Origin: CAZXYS01 sp964645005
GTDB lineage: Bacteria; Bacteroidota; Ignavibacteria; Kapaibacteriales; UBA2268
NCBI GenBank assembly: GCA_964645005.1
Contig: CAZXYS010000021.1
Coordinates: forward strand, 1-64,000
Reading direction: 5' to 3'
Length of the DNA stretch: 64,000 bases
Both the position numbers and the translations under genes were made by a program. This document shows positions 9,825-19,500 of the stretch, in pieces; the stretch's first letter is position 1, and each line of letters begins with the position of its first letter. The notes under the pieces are model-generated. The model was not told where the DNA came from and did not search any database. It worked only from the letters and a program-made list of their open reading frames with translations.

Positions 9825-11134
9825 TCACAAATCCACTAAATTTTCTTCAACTTTATCATAAATCTTATCTATCTCCGATTGCATTTCGATCGTTTTGGCA
9901 ATAGCCGTTACAATCCGGCAATAGTGGCGGGGGGATCGTCCAGCTTTTGTCCTTTCCGGTCTTTAAGATATTTGTTCAATACCCGATAGCCGCCGATATA
10001 ATATTCCCAGAGTTCCGGTTTGACACCCTCGAAATATTTATCTTTGTTAATATGGATTCGCCCAGATCTCTCATCATATTTAATTTTTTCGATGCGATCG
10101 CCGCCTTCGCCCTGATAGCGTGCAACCGGCGGATCGAGCTCTTTGCTGTCCATCAGGTGCAGTTTGGCTAACCTTTCGCCAAGAGTTGAAATTTCCTTAA
10201 ATAGCTTATAATTGGAAGTGAATGGTATTCTGGGGAAATCAATCTTAAGAAATTCGGCATATTTTTGCCTGTAAATGTTGCTGTAAAAAATGCCGTATAT
10301 GTAATACAAAACAGCTTCCGGCGAAATTTTCTTTTTATATGTTTTGTTTAGAGACTTGATTAAGCTGTTATTAATGTTCGGGGTGCGGTTTATATATTTC
10401 TCCTGCGGTTCGAAGACCATCATTATGTTTTTGCCGTCGCCGGAAGACTTGTTATCGTCTGTATTGTAAATATATAATGGGAATAGTGATTCACCGCCTT
10501 TATTATCCGATCTGATTAATCCATCCGATATTATATTCTTTGATATGAAGAAATAATTGCACTCCATACCGCTTAGCTGCTGACGTCTTGTGACGAATCC
10601 TATATTATTCTTTAGCATGTGTTTCATAATCTTCTTTGCTGTTCTCCAAACCACAGCATCATGATAAAATATCTTTCTATCATCAAATGGTCGGTAAGAA
10701 ACATCAACAATATAATCTTTCAAATCGGCATCAAATATTTCCTGTAGTAATTCCCAGGCTTTTCGAATACCCCATCCTTTTTTCTTGTTGATGTCGAAGA
10801 ATTTGTGTAATCCTTCATCTTCCATCTTAGAATTTTTAAAATTGCGAATTCTGTTAAATAATCGATTTCCGTCGGAAACTATGACGAATTTGTCACGGGC
10901 TGTGGTCATTCCAACTCCGTGAAGAGGAAATATATCTTTAATAGAAATCCATTTGTTATAATGTTTTATGTTGGAAATTTTTCTACTTATAAAGAAATAA
11001 TAAGGACTTTCCGGTTTAATTTTCTTATAATTCATCTTTTGGGAAAATTCCCTTTTAAGCCAATTATATTTATCTTCGCGCAATCCGAACAGATCTCTAT
11101 GATAAACTTTACGTCGGAGCTTATATTTTAACAT
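9825..11134 (-). pseudogene. C-terminal remnant of a Type ISP restriction-modification enzyme, frameshifted
   Basis: The open frame 9908-11134 (408 residues) corresponds to the specificity/C-terminal region of Type ISP enzymes, single-chain nuclease-helicase-methyltransferases. Seen: the KVYHRDLFGLREDKYNWL junction, VSYRPFDDRKIFYH, and the closing WEYYIGGYRVLNKYLKDRKG block. The nuclease, helicase and methyltransferase parts, normally about 1000 residues upstream, are absent; an in-frame stop lies about 36 bases before the ATG. At the 3' end the frame stops early (ATIAGL-stop), but changing frame in the G6 run at 9929-9934 restores the family's usual tail: RHYCRIVTAIAKTIE, then QSEIDKIYDKVEENLVDL, ending at 9825. 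So the locus carries both a large 5' loss and a 3' single-base-type frameshift. Almost certainly non-functional as an R-M enzyme. Confidence 0.8.
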
Positions 11135-11319
11135 AAAGTAGGTGATTTTATCAATTAATGAACATAAATGTTATATAATTTACTTTTTAAAGAAATTAAA
11201 ACTGATTTTTTTTCTTTAATTTTGTTACTTTAGAAATTTAGGTATAATTAGTTAATATGTAATTTATTAAAAGTTTTAGATATGGATTCAATACATACTA
11301 TTAATGACGGAATGCTATT

Positions 11320-13563
11320 ATGAAGAAAAATATAATTATTATTGTTCTCCTCTTAATTTCATTTTCTTTTGCAAATGCTCAGCATGATATTGCTTCATAT
11401 CCAAAATCTGATGTCCGGCTTTCACCTTTTACGAGAAAATTTCTTCACGACTACGAAAGTATTACTGATAAAACGAGTCTTTTTAAAACGGAAATGGCAG
11501 AAGATTTTGTCCTAAAAAAAATTAACGGCGAAATCTGTTGCGGCGCCTTATTGATGGTTGGGGATGATTTTTCCGCATCGCACTTGATCAAAATTGGTGT
11601 GCTAATCGGTGCCAGAGCGGGAATAATACAATCTGTCCAGATTCCTGTCAATACTTTTGAGAAAGTATTGAATGTGCCGGGCATAGAGTATATTCAGGTG
11701 GATATCCCCGTAGAAATGATGACAAACAGGATCAGAGAGGAATCGATGGTGGACTCGGTTCACTCTGGCAGGAATGTTAAAAGTCCGTATGACGGCAGCG
11801 GAGTTATTGTCGGGGTAATTGACAACGGATTCGATTTTAAACATCCCGCATTTACAAACAGGATAGGTAAAATCTGGCTGCAAAGTTTTGAGCGGCAAAG
11901 ACCGCCCGATAAATTCAAATATGGATATGAAATTGATGGAAAGAAACTTTCCGGCGAAAGTGTAAACACTGATTACCAAAGTGTTTCTCATGGTACCAAC
12001 GTTACGCAGATAGCTGCCGGGAACGGTGACTATTCCAATGGCAAATACAAAGGAATGGCTCCGGGTGCTGAGATTTTAATGGTCTCAATATATTTGAATT
12101 CGGAAGAGTCGGAATCAACAGGTATGAGCCATCTCGTGGATGCCATCAAATATGTATTCGATTACGCTGATAAAAAAAATAAACCCGCAGTTGTCAACAT
12201 GAGTTTAGGTAATCATTTCGGTCCGCACGACGGAACTTCTCTGTTTGAATTAGCAATTAAAAATTTGGCAGGTCAAGGCAGGATCATAGTTGCTTCTGCA
12301 GGTAATTCAGGTGTTTCGGACGCCCATATCAGATATGAATTTAATTCGGAAGATGAAGTTTTCCGGACCAATATTGAATATCTGGAAAACAACTCAGATG
12401 CGAATGCATATATTGACATCTGGGGGGAACAGGGACAGGAGTTCAGTATTTCTTACTGTTTGAAATACGATGGCTCATTACATTGTACGGAATACTATTC
12501 CACCTCAATGGATAAGGATATTTTCGACTATGTTTTATCCCCGATTTCTCAGCAACAATCCATAGTTGAAATTTATTTCAGTTCATTTGAATATAATAAA
12601 AAGCCACGTGCTCTTTTACATATTAAGCACAGACCCTATTCAATTGGCTCTTATTTAAGTATTAAAGGAAGCAATGGCACTTTAGATCTCTGGAATTGCG
12701 GTACCGGCGGTTCTACGGCGGGAGACTTCAACTCCGATTTTACCGTGGAGAACTGTATCGGCGGAGATAATAAAAGCACAATCTCGGGTGCCGGTGCGAA
12801 TAGTTCGCTGGTTATAGCTGCCGGGGCTTATTCAACAAGAGAAAGATATATTTCGAATCAAGGGGGAATTATCTCAGATCCTTTTCACAATAATGAAGGC
12901 GGACTCGCCAATTTTTCCAGCAGAGGTCCTGCCGCAGATAATAGGACCAAACCGGATATATCAGCGCCCGGCAGTATGATTCTGGCAGCCCTGAATTCAT
13001 ATAGTAATGCGAATTATACTGATTCTTATACTACCGATTGTTATTCGGTATCCGGAAGGACGTACTGTCACGGAGGAGTTCAAGGGACTTCCTTTTCCTC
13101 GCCGGCAACAGCCGGGGCGGTTGCATTGATGCTTGATGCAAATCCGAAACTCGATCCTTACGATGTGAGAGAGATATTACAAAAAACCGCTGCAAGAGAT
13201 GAATTTACAGGTAATATAACTGAGGAAGGAAGCAATGACTGGGGCTGGGGAAAGCTGAATGCTTTTAATGCTGTACAGGAAGCTGAAAATTGGACTACCG
13301 AAACAATTAATAAATCAAATATCAGGATAGGAGCCAATCCTTTTGATCGTGGGTTTTCCCTTTATTTTAGAGATATTGAATTTGGTGTTTATGATATTAA
13401 AGTCAGTAATTTGGCAGGAAGGATAGTCTGGCAGACAAGTATAAATGTCCTGGATCAAAAAGAAGTACAGATAGACCTGTCAGATAAAGCTATAGGAGTG
13501 TATTTTGTGAAAGTAATAGGAAGAGATGCCTCAGTCTTGAAGAAAGTGATCAAATCGAGATAG
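11320..13563 (+). CDS. Secreted S8 (subtilisin-like) serine peptidase with T9SS sorting domain
   Basis: Extracellular or surface-bound endopeptidase. Seen: an N-terminal signal peptide ending at ANAQ; the catalytic triad D168 (GVIDNGFDF), H224 (SHGTNVTQIAAGN) and S591 (GTSFSSPATAGAVAL); and a long insert (about residues 340-500) between the His and Ser blocks. The last ~80 residues form a beta-rich type 9 secretion C-terminal domain, starting IGANPF and ending GVYFVKVIG followed by a Lys-rich end. The protein should therefore cross the outer membrane by T9SS. A TATAAT at 11243-11248 with TTGTTA at 11222-11227 (15-bp spacer) is a possible promoter. Monocistronic, convergent with the LVIVD lipoprotein gene. 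Confidence 0.93.
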   Translation: MKKNIIIIVLLLISFSFANAQHDIASYPKSDVRLSPFTRKFLHDYESITDKTSLFKTEMAEDFVLKKINGEICCGALLMVGDDFSASHLIKIGVLIGARAGIIQSVQIPVNTFEKVLNVPGIEYIQVDIPVEMMTNRIREESMVDSVHSGRNVKSPYDGSGVIVGVIDNGFDFKHPAFTNRIGKIWLQSFERQRPPDKFKYGYEIDGKKLSGESVNTDYQSVSHGTNVTQIAAGNGDYSNGKYKGMAPGAEILMVSIYLNSEESESTGMSHLVDAIKYVFDYADKKNKPAVVNMSLGNHFGPHDGTSLFELAIKNLAGQGRIIVASAGNSGVSDAHIRYEFNSEDEVFRTNIEYLENNSDANAYIDIWGEQGQEFSISYCLKYDGSLHCTEYYSTSMDKDIFDYVLSPISQQQSIVEIYFSSFEYNKKPRALLHIKHRPYSIGSYLSIKGSNGTLDLWNCGTGGSTAGDFNSDFTVENCIGGDNKSTISGAGANSSLVIAAGAYSTRERYISNQGGIISDPFHNNEGGLANFSSRGPAADNRTKPDISAPGSMILAALNSYSNANYTDSYTTDCYSVSGRTYCHGGVQGTSFSSPATAGAVALMLDANPKLDPYDVREILQKTAARDEFTGNITEEGSNDWGWGKLNAFNAVQEAENWTTETINKSNIRIGANPFDRGFSLYFRDIEFGVYDIKVSNLAGRIVWQTSINVLDQKEVQIDLSDKAIGVYFVKVIGRDASVLKKVIKSR

Positions 13564-13673
13564 ATGCTTTTGAGCAAGATTGTTTTAATAGAAAAACTTA
13601 TATACTTATATGACGCTCCACATGATTTTGAATTAATGAGAAAACTATTTCAATTTTTTAACTAAAAATGAAT

Positions 13674-14960
13674 TTACTTCTTCACCCTCAGCACACTTAG
13701 CTTTTTCAGATTATTCGGATCGGAATAATCATACTGGTATAAGCCATCATCGCCAACAACGATTGCAATCTTACCCAGAGGAATTACATCGTAAGTATGC
13801 AGATCCGATTTCCAATCAAGAAGTTGAATATTCTCCGGTTCTTTAACGTCAAATACTTTTAATCCTGCTTTGCCGTCGCAGAGAATCAATGTTGTACCGT
13901 CCACTCCAGTTCCTGCAGGTCCATGCATAGGATATGATTTTATGAGCCGTGGATTCTCGAGATCGGTTATATCCAGAATATCAAGCTGATTCCGGTCATT
14001 TCTGCATCGCGTTCCGCTGCGGAGTGTCACATAGGCATATTTATCATTGGCGACAACCGGATCGCAGCCGCGGACATGAGCAAAGCGAGAAAGCTGCACC
14101 GGATTCCATGGCTGAGAATTATCATAGATATACATTCCGGTTGTCGAACCTATGAATAGCTTATCCTTGTAAGGGAAGATTGTTTCAATGTCCCAGCCTA
14201 TGTCGATTTTATTCCATGGCTTGGGATCAGGCGGTGTTTTAATGTCAAAAGTGTGCATAGTCTGACGGTCGATTACATAAAGATAAGTGCTGTATATCGT
14301 GAATCGAGCCATCGAACCGCCAATGCCTGTTTGACCATTGGGGTAAGAATTACTTTTTCCGCCACCCCCTTCTCCGGCTGGTGCAGCGTAACCACCGTCA
14401 AGCTCTCGTATACCTCCGCTAACAGGATTTGCATCGTTACAATCGGAGTAGGTATAGGTTATCACTGTATCCCTTTCTTTATAACCTACGATTATTCCCT
14501 TATCCGTATTTGTGAATCTGCCATTCTGATCGAGAGGATTTGGGAAAATTTCTTCCAGTCTTTTTACTACTTTTATATCCAGCGGATTGGATATATCTAT
14601 TGCCACAAGATCAATATAGCTGTCGCAGTACATAATATTATTTCGAACAGCTATATCACCGTTGCCGGGGATTTTGACAAACGAAACGAACTGCGGCGAT
14701 GAAGGATTAGAATTGTCTACTATATGAACGCCTTTTCCGCTCTCGCCAATGAAAAGATAATTCCCGTAAACATAGATCTTTCCGGGATTTTCCAATTCCT
14801 GTGGCGAGGTGTTCTCAACGTCAGAGCGTACTTCTTCCGCACTTTTATAGATCGGTTCATATATCGTATAAGTCTGACGAACAGTGCGTTGTGTGCAGCA
14901 GCCAAACAGGTAGAGCGCTAAGAATATCAGCATCGATAAGCTTATTATACGGGTTTTCAT
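13674..14960 (-). CDS. LVIVD-repeat lipoprotein
   Basis: A 428-residue envelope lipoprotein of unknown role. The signal peptide ends in a lipobox LFGC (C21). The body carries repeated beta-propeller-like units with the pattern xxYVYGNYLFIG...GVHIVDNSNPSSPQ, VAIDISNPLDIK, LDILDITDLENPR and LKVFDVKEPENIQ, i.e. the LVIVD repeat known from surface proteins of Bacteroidota and archaea. A short Gly/Ser-rich insert (about residues 195-215) may be a flexible loop. It lies between convergent and codirectional housekeeping genes and has no obvious functional partner. The start is supported by the complete signal peptide immediately after the ATG. Confidence 0.8.
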   Translation of the reverse strand: MKTRIISLSMLIFLALYLFGCCTQRTVRQTYTIYEPIYKSAEEVRSDVENTSPQELENPGKIYVYGNYLFIGESGKGVHIVDNSNPSSPQFVSFVKIPGNGDIAVRNNIMYCDSYIDLVAIDISNPLDIKVVKRLEEIFPNPLDQNGRFTNTDKGIIVGYKERDTVITYTYSDCNDANPVSGGIRELDGGYAAPAGEGGGGKSNSYPNGQTGIGGSMARFTIYSTYLYVIDRQTMHTFDIKTPPDPKPWNKIDIGWDIETIFPYKDKLFIGSTTGMYIYDNSQPWNPVQLSRFAHVRGCDPVVANDKYAYVTLRSGTRCRNDRNQLDILDITDLENPRLIKSYPMHGPAGTGVDGTTLILCDGKAGLKVFDVKEPENIQLLDWKSDLHTYDVIPLGKIAIVVGDDGLYQYDYSDPNNLKKLSVLRVKK

Positions 14961-15078
14961 GGGTTTTCTCCTGATTTTGATAAAAATTTATATCAAATAT
15001 AAATATTATTTACAAAGAAATGCAAAGTATTTATAAAAACTAACACTTCAGATGGCTAAAAGTTTCAAAAAAAATGAA

Positions 15079-16500
15079 TTAAACTTCAAAAACATTCAAA
15101 GTGTTCTGCGGCATTATTATCCCTGAAGATAGTCCAGCTAAGAAAATAACAAAATCTCCCTTTTTAATGATCTTTTTATTGATTGCCGTCTTACTGAGGT
15201 TATCGTATGCATTTTCACCCGTCATATCCTCAGGTAAAAGAAACGGAATTACTCCCCGGGACAGATTCAACTGCCGCTGGGTAACTTCATCATCAGTAAA
15301 GGCAATTATAGGTACCTGCGGGCGGTATTTTGATACGTATTTGGCAGTGTATCCTGAATGAGTTATTGTAATGATAGCTGCCGCATTGATCTGTTCAGCA
15401 AGTATTGAGGACGCTTTACTTAAAGCATCGTCAATATTCAACCGCCTGTCATCGGGAACTTCTCGGGCTATATCCTTTCTCTTACATTCCCTTTCAGCTT
15501 CGTTAACGATTTTATCCATCCATTTTACTGTTTCTACGGGATATTTTCCTGTGCTTGTTTCACCGCTTAACATTACGCAGTCGGTGCCATCGATCACGGC
15601 GTTCGCAACATCACTCGCCTCAGCACGGGTAGGGCGAAGATTAGTTATCATTGATTCAAGCATCTGTGTAGCAGTAACAACAAACTTCCCATGATAATTA
15701 CATTTTCTGATTATTTCTTTTTGCAGTCCGGGTACCTTTTCCGTAGGGAGTTCCAGCCCCAGATCACCGCGGGCTATCATAATCCCATCAGACTCCATGA
15801 CAATATCATTCAGATCTTCCAATCCTTCAACTCTCTCGATCTTTGAAATTATAGGCACCTGCCTGCCGAAAGAATTCATCTTTTCCCTTAGATCCTTTAC
15901 GTCATACTCTGACCTCACAAAAGACATAGCAACAAAGTCCACTCCTTCATTTAATCCAAATTCGAGATCGGCGATATCTTTCTCACTAAGCGAGGGTGCA
16001 GTTATAGGCACTCCGGGAGCAATTATTCCCTTGTTATCTTTTAGAATACCTCCCTTCACCACCTCCGTAATAATATCATATCCTTCGATCTTTTTTATAT
16101 AAAGCTCGATGTAGCCATCATCAAGCAGTAGTTCATTCCCGGGTTTAACGTCTTTGTAAAGATATTTATACGTGGCATTAATTCTCTTCGAATTTCCAAC
16201 TACTTCTTCTTTACATGTAATAGTTAGTTCATCGCCGTCAATCAAATCTACACTTCCATCTTCTACTTTTCCTGTTCTTATTTTTGGTCCTTGCAAATCC
16301 TGCATTATAGCAACAGGCTCACCGGTTATTTCAGAGGCTTTTCTGATATTTTTTATATTTTCTTTATGGGACTCGTGGGTTCCATGAGAAAAATTTAGCC
16401 GTGCACAATCCATTCCTGCGTTAATAATTTCCACCAGCCTGTCCGGATTAGATGAAGAAGGTCCGATCGTACATATTATCTTTGTCTTGCTGTATTTCAT
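15079..16500 (-). CDS. pyk: Pyruvate kinase
   Basis: Glycolytic enzyme converting phosphoenolpyruvate and ADP to pyruvate and ATP. The 473-residue protein is full length. Seen: the N-terminal KIICTIGPSSSNPD block, MQDLQGPKIRTG, the B domain, ISKIERVEGLEDL, GIMIARGDLGLELP, TATQMLESM, DGTDCVMLSGETSTGKYP, and the C-terminal allosteric domain. The active-site Lys in ISKIERVE is present. A single gene with no operon partner; the upstream TamB-like gene ends 64 bp before its start codon, in the same direction. Confidence 0.97.
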   Translation of the reverse strand: MKYSKTKIICTIGPSSSNPDRLVEIINAGMDCARLNFSHGTHESHKENIKNIRKASEITGEPVAIMQDLQGPKIRTGKVEDGSVDLIDGDELTITCKEEVVGNSKRINATYKYLYKDVKPGNELLLDDGYIELYIKKIEGYDIITEVVKGGILKDNKGIIAPGVPITAPSLSEKDIADLEFGLNEGVDFVAMSFVRSEYDVKDLREKMNSFGRQVPIISKIERVEGLEDLNDIVMESDGIMIARGDLGLELPTEKVPGLQKEIIRKCNYHGKFVVTATQMLESMITNLRPTRAEASDVANAVIDGTDCVMLSGETSTGKYPVETVKWMDKIVNEAERECKRKDIAREVPDDRRLNIDDALSKASSILAEQINAAAIITITHSGYTAKYVSKYRPQVPIIAFTDDEVTQRQLNLSRGVIPFLLPEDMTGENAYDNLSKTAINKKIIKKGDFVIFLAGLSSGIIMPQNTLNVFEV

Positions 16501-16563
16501 AAATATAAAATTTTATTAATAAATAAGAATATTGTTTTAAAAAATATTCCAATGAGGAAGCAG

Positions 16564-19500
16564 TTACCAGCTTCCTCCGAGCTTAAATTTTGCTTCCCAT
16601 ATTTTCTGATCAAGAGTTTGACTTGTCGAAACATTATGTGAAGATGAAAATGACAGATTAGCGTTAGCCACTTTAAGTACGGTTCCGAGTGGTACTTCAA
16701 TAGTAATTTCATTGTTCGTAGCCAGATCCTGCACAGTCCCGCCAAGAGTTACCCTCGCTCCAAAAAGTGTACCTGTTATTTTCAATCTGGCATCTCCAAT
16801 ATCACCTTCAGCACCCAAATCTATGTCAGCGCTTTTGATTTGGAATTGTTCCGAGCCCAACTCACCGAGAACCTGTGTCAGTAGATAAGATGTACCCAGT
16901 TCAATTCCTGATGTTCTGGCGTCAGAAGCCAAACTGCTTATTAACGACCCTTCCCCGGAGGTGCTCTCATTCTTTGTTTTCCCGAACATCAACAGCATAA
17001 GGGCATTGGTTGCTATCTCGGAGGAATCACCTCTTACTTCGTCCCCCTCGATACTATAAGTAAAATTGATATTCGGGTTGTTTTTTGTTCCTTTTAGTAT
17101 AGCTTTTATTTTGTATTCTTGTGTTTCATTGCCCATATAACGAGTACCTTCATAAACCGCTTCAATATTGAATCCCGGATTATCAAGGGAAGCTGTTGGG
17201 AAAGATATTTTTCCATTTGCATTGAAAGTTTTGATTATAGTCATCTTCGAACCTTCTTCAATCAGCAGATCACTTCCGTATAATTGCGCTTCCTGACTGC
17301 TTCTTTCCTTTACGTAGCGTATCGGAACAGAGGGATCACTCATTCCAATCTCAGCGGTCAACTGTGACAATGCAAAAAGATCAATCCTCACAAAGAATCT
17401 TCCAAGGATTTTAATATCCAGATCATAATTTATAAGATCGCCAAAATTTTCTTCTTCTTTCTTAACTTCGGCGTCGGCTGCCTGGGCATTATTAGCGGAG
17501 GCAATTCTTGATTGTATGCTGTCCATCACAGTTTTGACCGTGTCCTCATGAGTAAGTCCTTTTTGTTTGAAGATATACTTCATATTGGATTTGACCGCAT
17601 TATCAGTTTCAATTTCAGGTAGAGTAAGATCTGCTCTGAGAATATTTACATCCCCCGTTAAGCTTGGTTTCTCCATAGTACCACTGAAATTAATCGGTTC
17701 TTTGCCTGTGGCTATGACGAAATCTCCATACAATGTAGGCAGCGCTTTCCGTGATGACTCGGTCAACAATTTGAATCTCTTTGTCTTGACTTTAATATCA
17801 ATGTATTCAGGCTGGAAGTCCTTCAATTCTATTGTTCCGTATACTTTTGCTTTGCCGCCGGGTAAATCTTCATTGGTGTTTTTCAGAGTAATGTTCTTAA
17901 GATTGATTTTATCTGTTTCGATATTAATTTCCGCCGAAGTGAAATAGTGCATATTATTCCCTTCAATAACGAGGGATGATCTGGGAATGTTTATATTTCC
18001 GTTGTAAGTTAGTCTATCGGGATAGTATCCGCCAATACTGAGATTGACGTCAGCAGAACCACGAAAATCACTTATCCCCTGAATAAAAGGTGATAATATT
18101 ACAAGCGGGAAACTCTTAGCGCTGATATCAGCTTGAATAGAGCCTTCATCATGAAATCTTTCTTTAACATCGCTTAAGGACAGGTCAATTGGCAGGCTCC
18201 CAATATTTATAATAGTTTTTAGCGAGTCATGCCCGCCGTTTATATTTGATATTTCTGCGTTTCCACTGACAATGGCATCCTCGTGACTAAAATCAGCCGC
18301 AATATTTCCAACTTGCATTTTATTTAAACTTACGCTGGTGCTTGTTATCGACATATTTATTCTGGGCGAAGCAAATTTACCATCAATGTTTATGACAAGA
18401 GAATCTACGTTTCCACTGAGTGTATCAATAATTTCATTTTTCTGAGGCATCAATTTTAATAAATCTCTAATTGGGAAATTCCTTACAGCAAGCTTCGTGC
18501 CTGCCAGACCATCCTGGATCATACTTCCACTAAGATAAATTTTTTCGGCATTTTCACGGGAAAGTATGAATCTTCTTATATCCAGACCATCAATACTATA
18601 ATCAGCAAGAATTGGAACAGTGTTTTGCCATGAAAAATCGTCGTTATATTTAAAATACAGACTGTCCAATTGAACATCGAAAATACCTGGCTTAAAGGAT
18701 ACCGAACCTTTGGATGCGAGTAAAAATTGATTGTTTATAGTCGATGAAAACTCGAAGATAGAATTGTCCTCATTAAATCTCAAAAATGCATAAGGTTGTG
18801 AAACTACCACATCATTAGCATGAATATCTGATTTACCTCTTATCTCCATATCCAGTTTTTCCAGCGTGGGAACTGAGTCAACCAGATTCATAATATAAGC
18901 GCCGGTCAGATTTACCGGGTTCGTCGTCAGATTCATATCGGGTGTTTCCAGGTCAAAGGTCGACAGATCAATAGAGTCAATTACAAGGCTGCTAATATCG
19001 TTTTTTGCGATCATTCTTGCTTTTACAAATGCGTTGAAGTTTAGATCGAAGTCCTCCACGAATATTGAGAAAGAAGAAATATCCTTGATATTAGCTTCCA
19101 GATCAAAGTTTATATCCGGGAATGAGGCTACTGTGATCTTCTCAAATTGAACGGAATCCCGGCGTATTTGTTCCGAAATAGCTGCACTCTTCTGCCGGAT
19201 GTAATTGCCCAGATATTTCATTTGATTGGTGATAGTTGGTATCAACTTATCATAATCAAAATCTCCCTTCAGATCAACGGTCAGGAAATCCGAATCAATT
19301 GATATTGATTTTTCACTCTGTGAAGGTCGGATAAAATGGACATCAAAATTAAACGGAAACAAAGCCCTGTCACCGAATAAAGCCTCAGTTATTTCACTGT
19401 AGAAACTACCTTCAAGACTGTCTAGTTCGAATCCCTTAGCATCAAACCTTATATTCCCGCTAAAATACTGTGGTGCAGAGGGATCTTCCAGAACATAAGC

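Noticed and set aside
9929..9934. Phase-variable switch in a restriction enzyme
   Set aside because: Although the G6 run is where the frame breaks, the catalytic two-thirds of the enzyme are absent, so on/off switching would have nothing to control; decay is the simpler reading.
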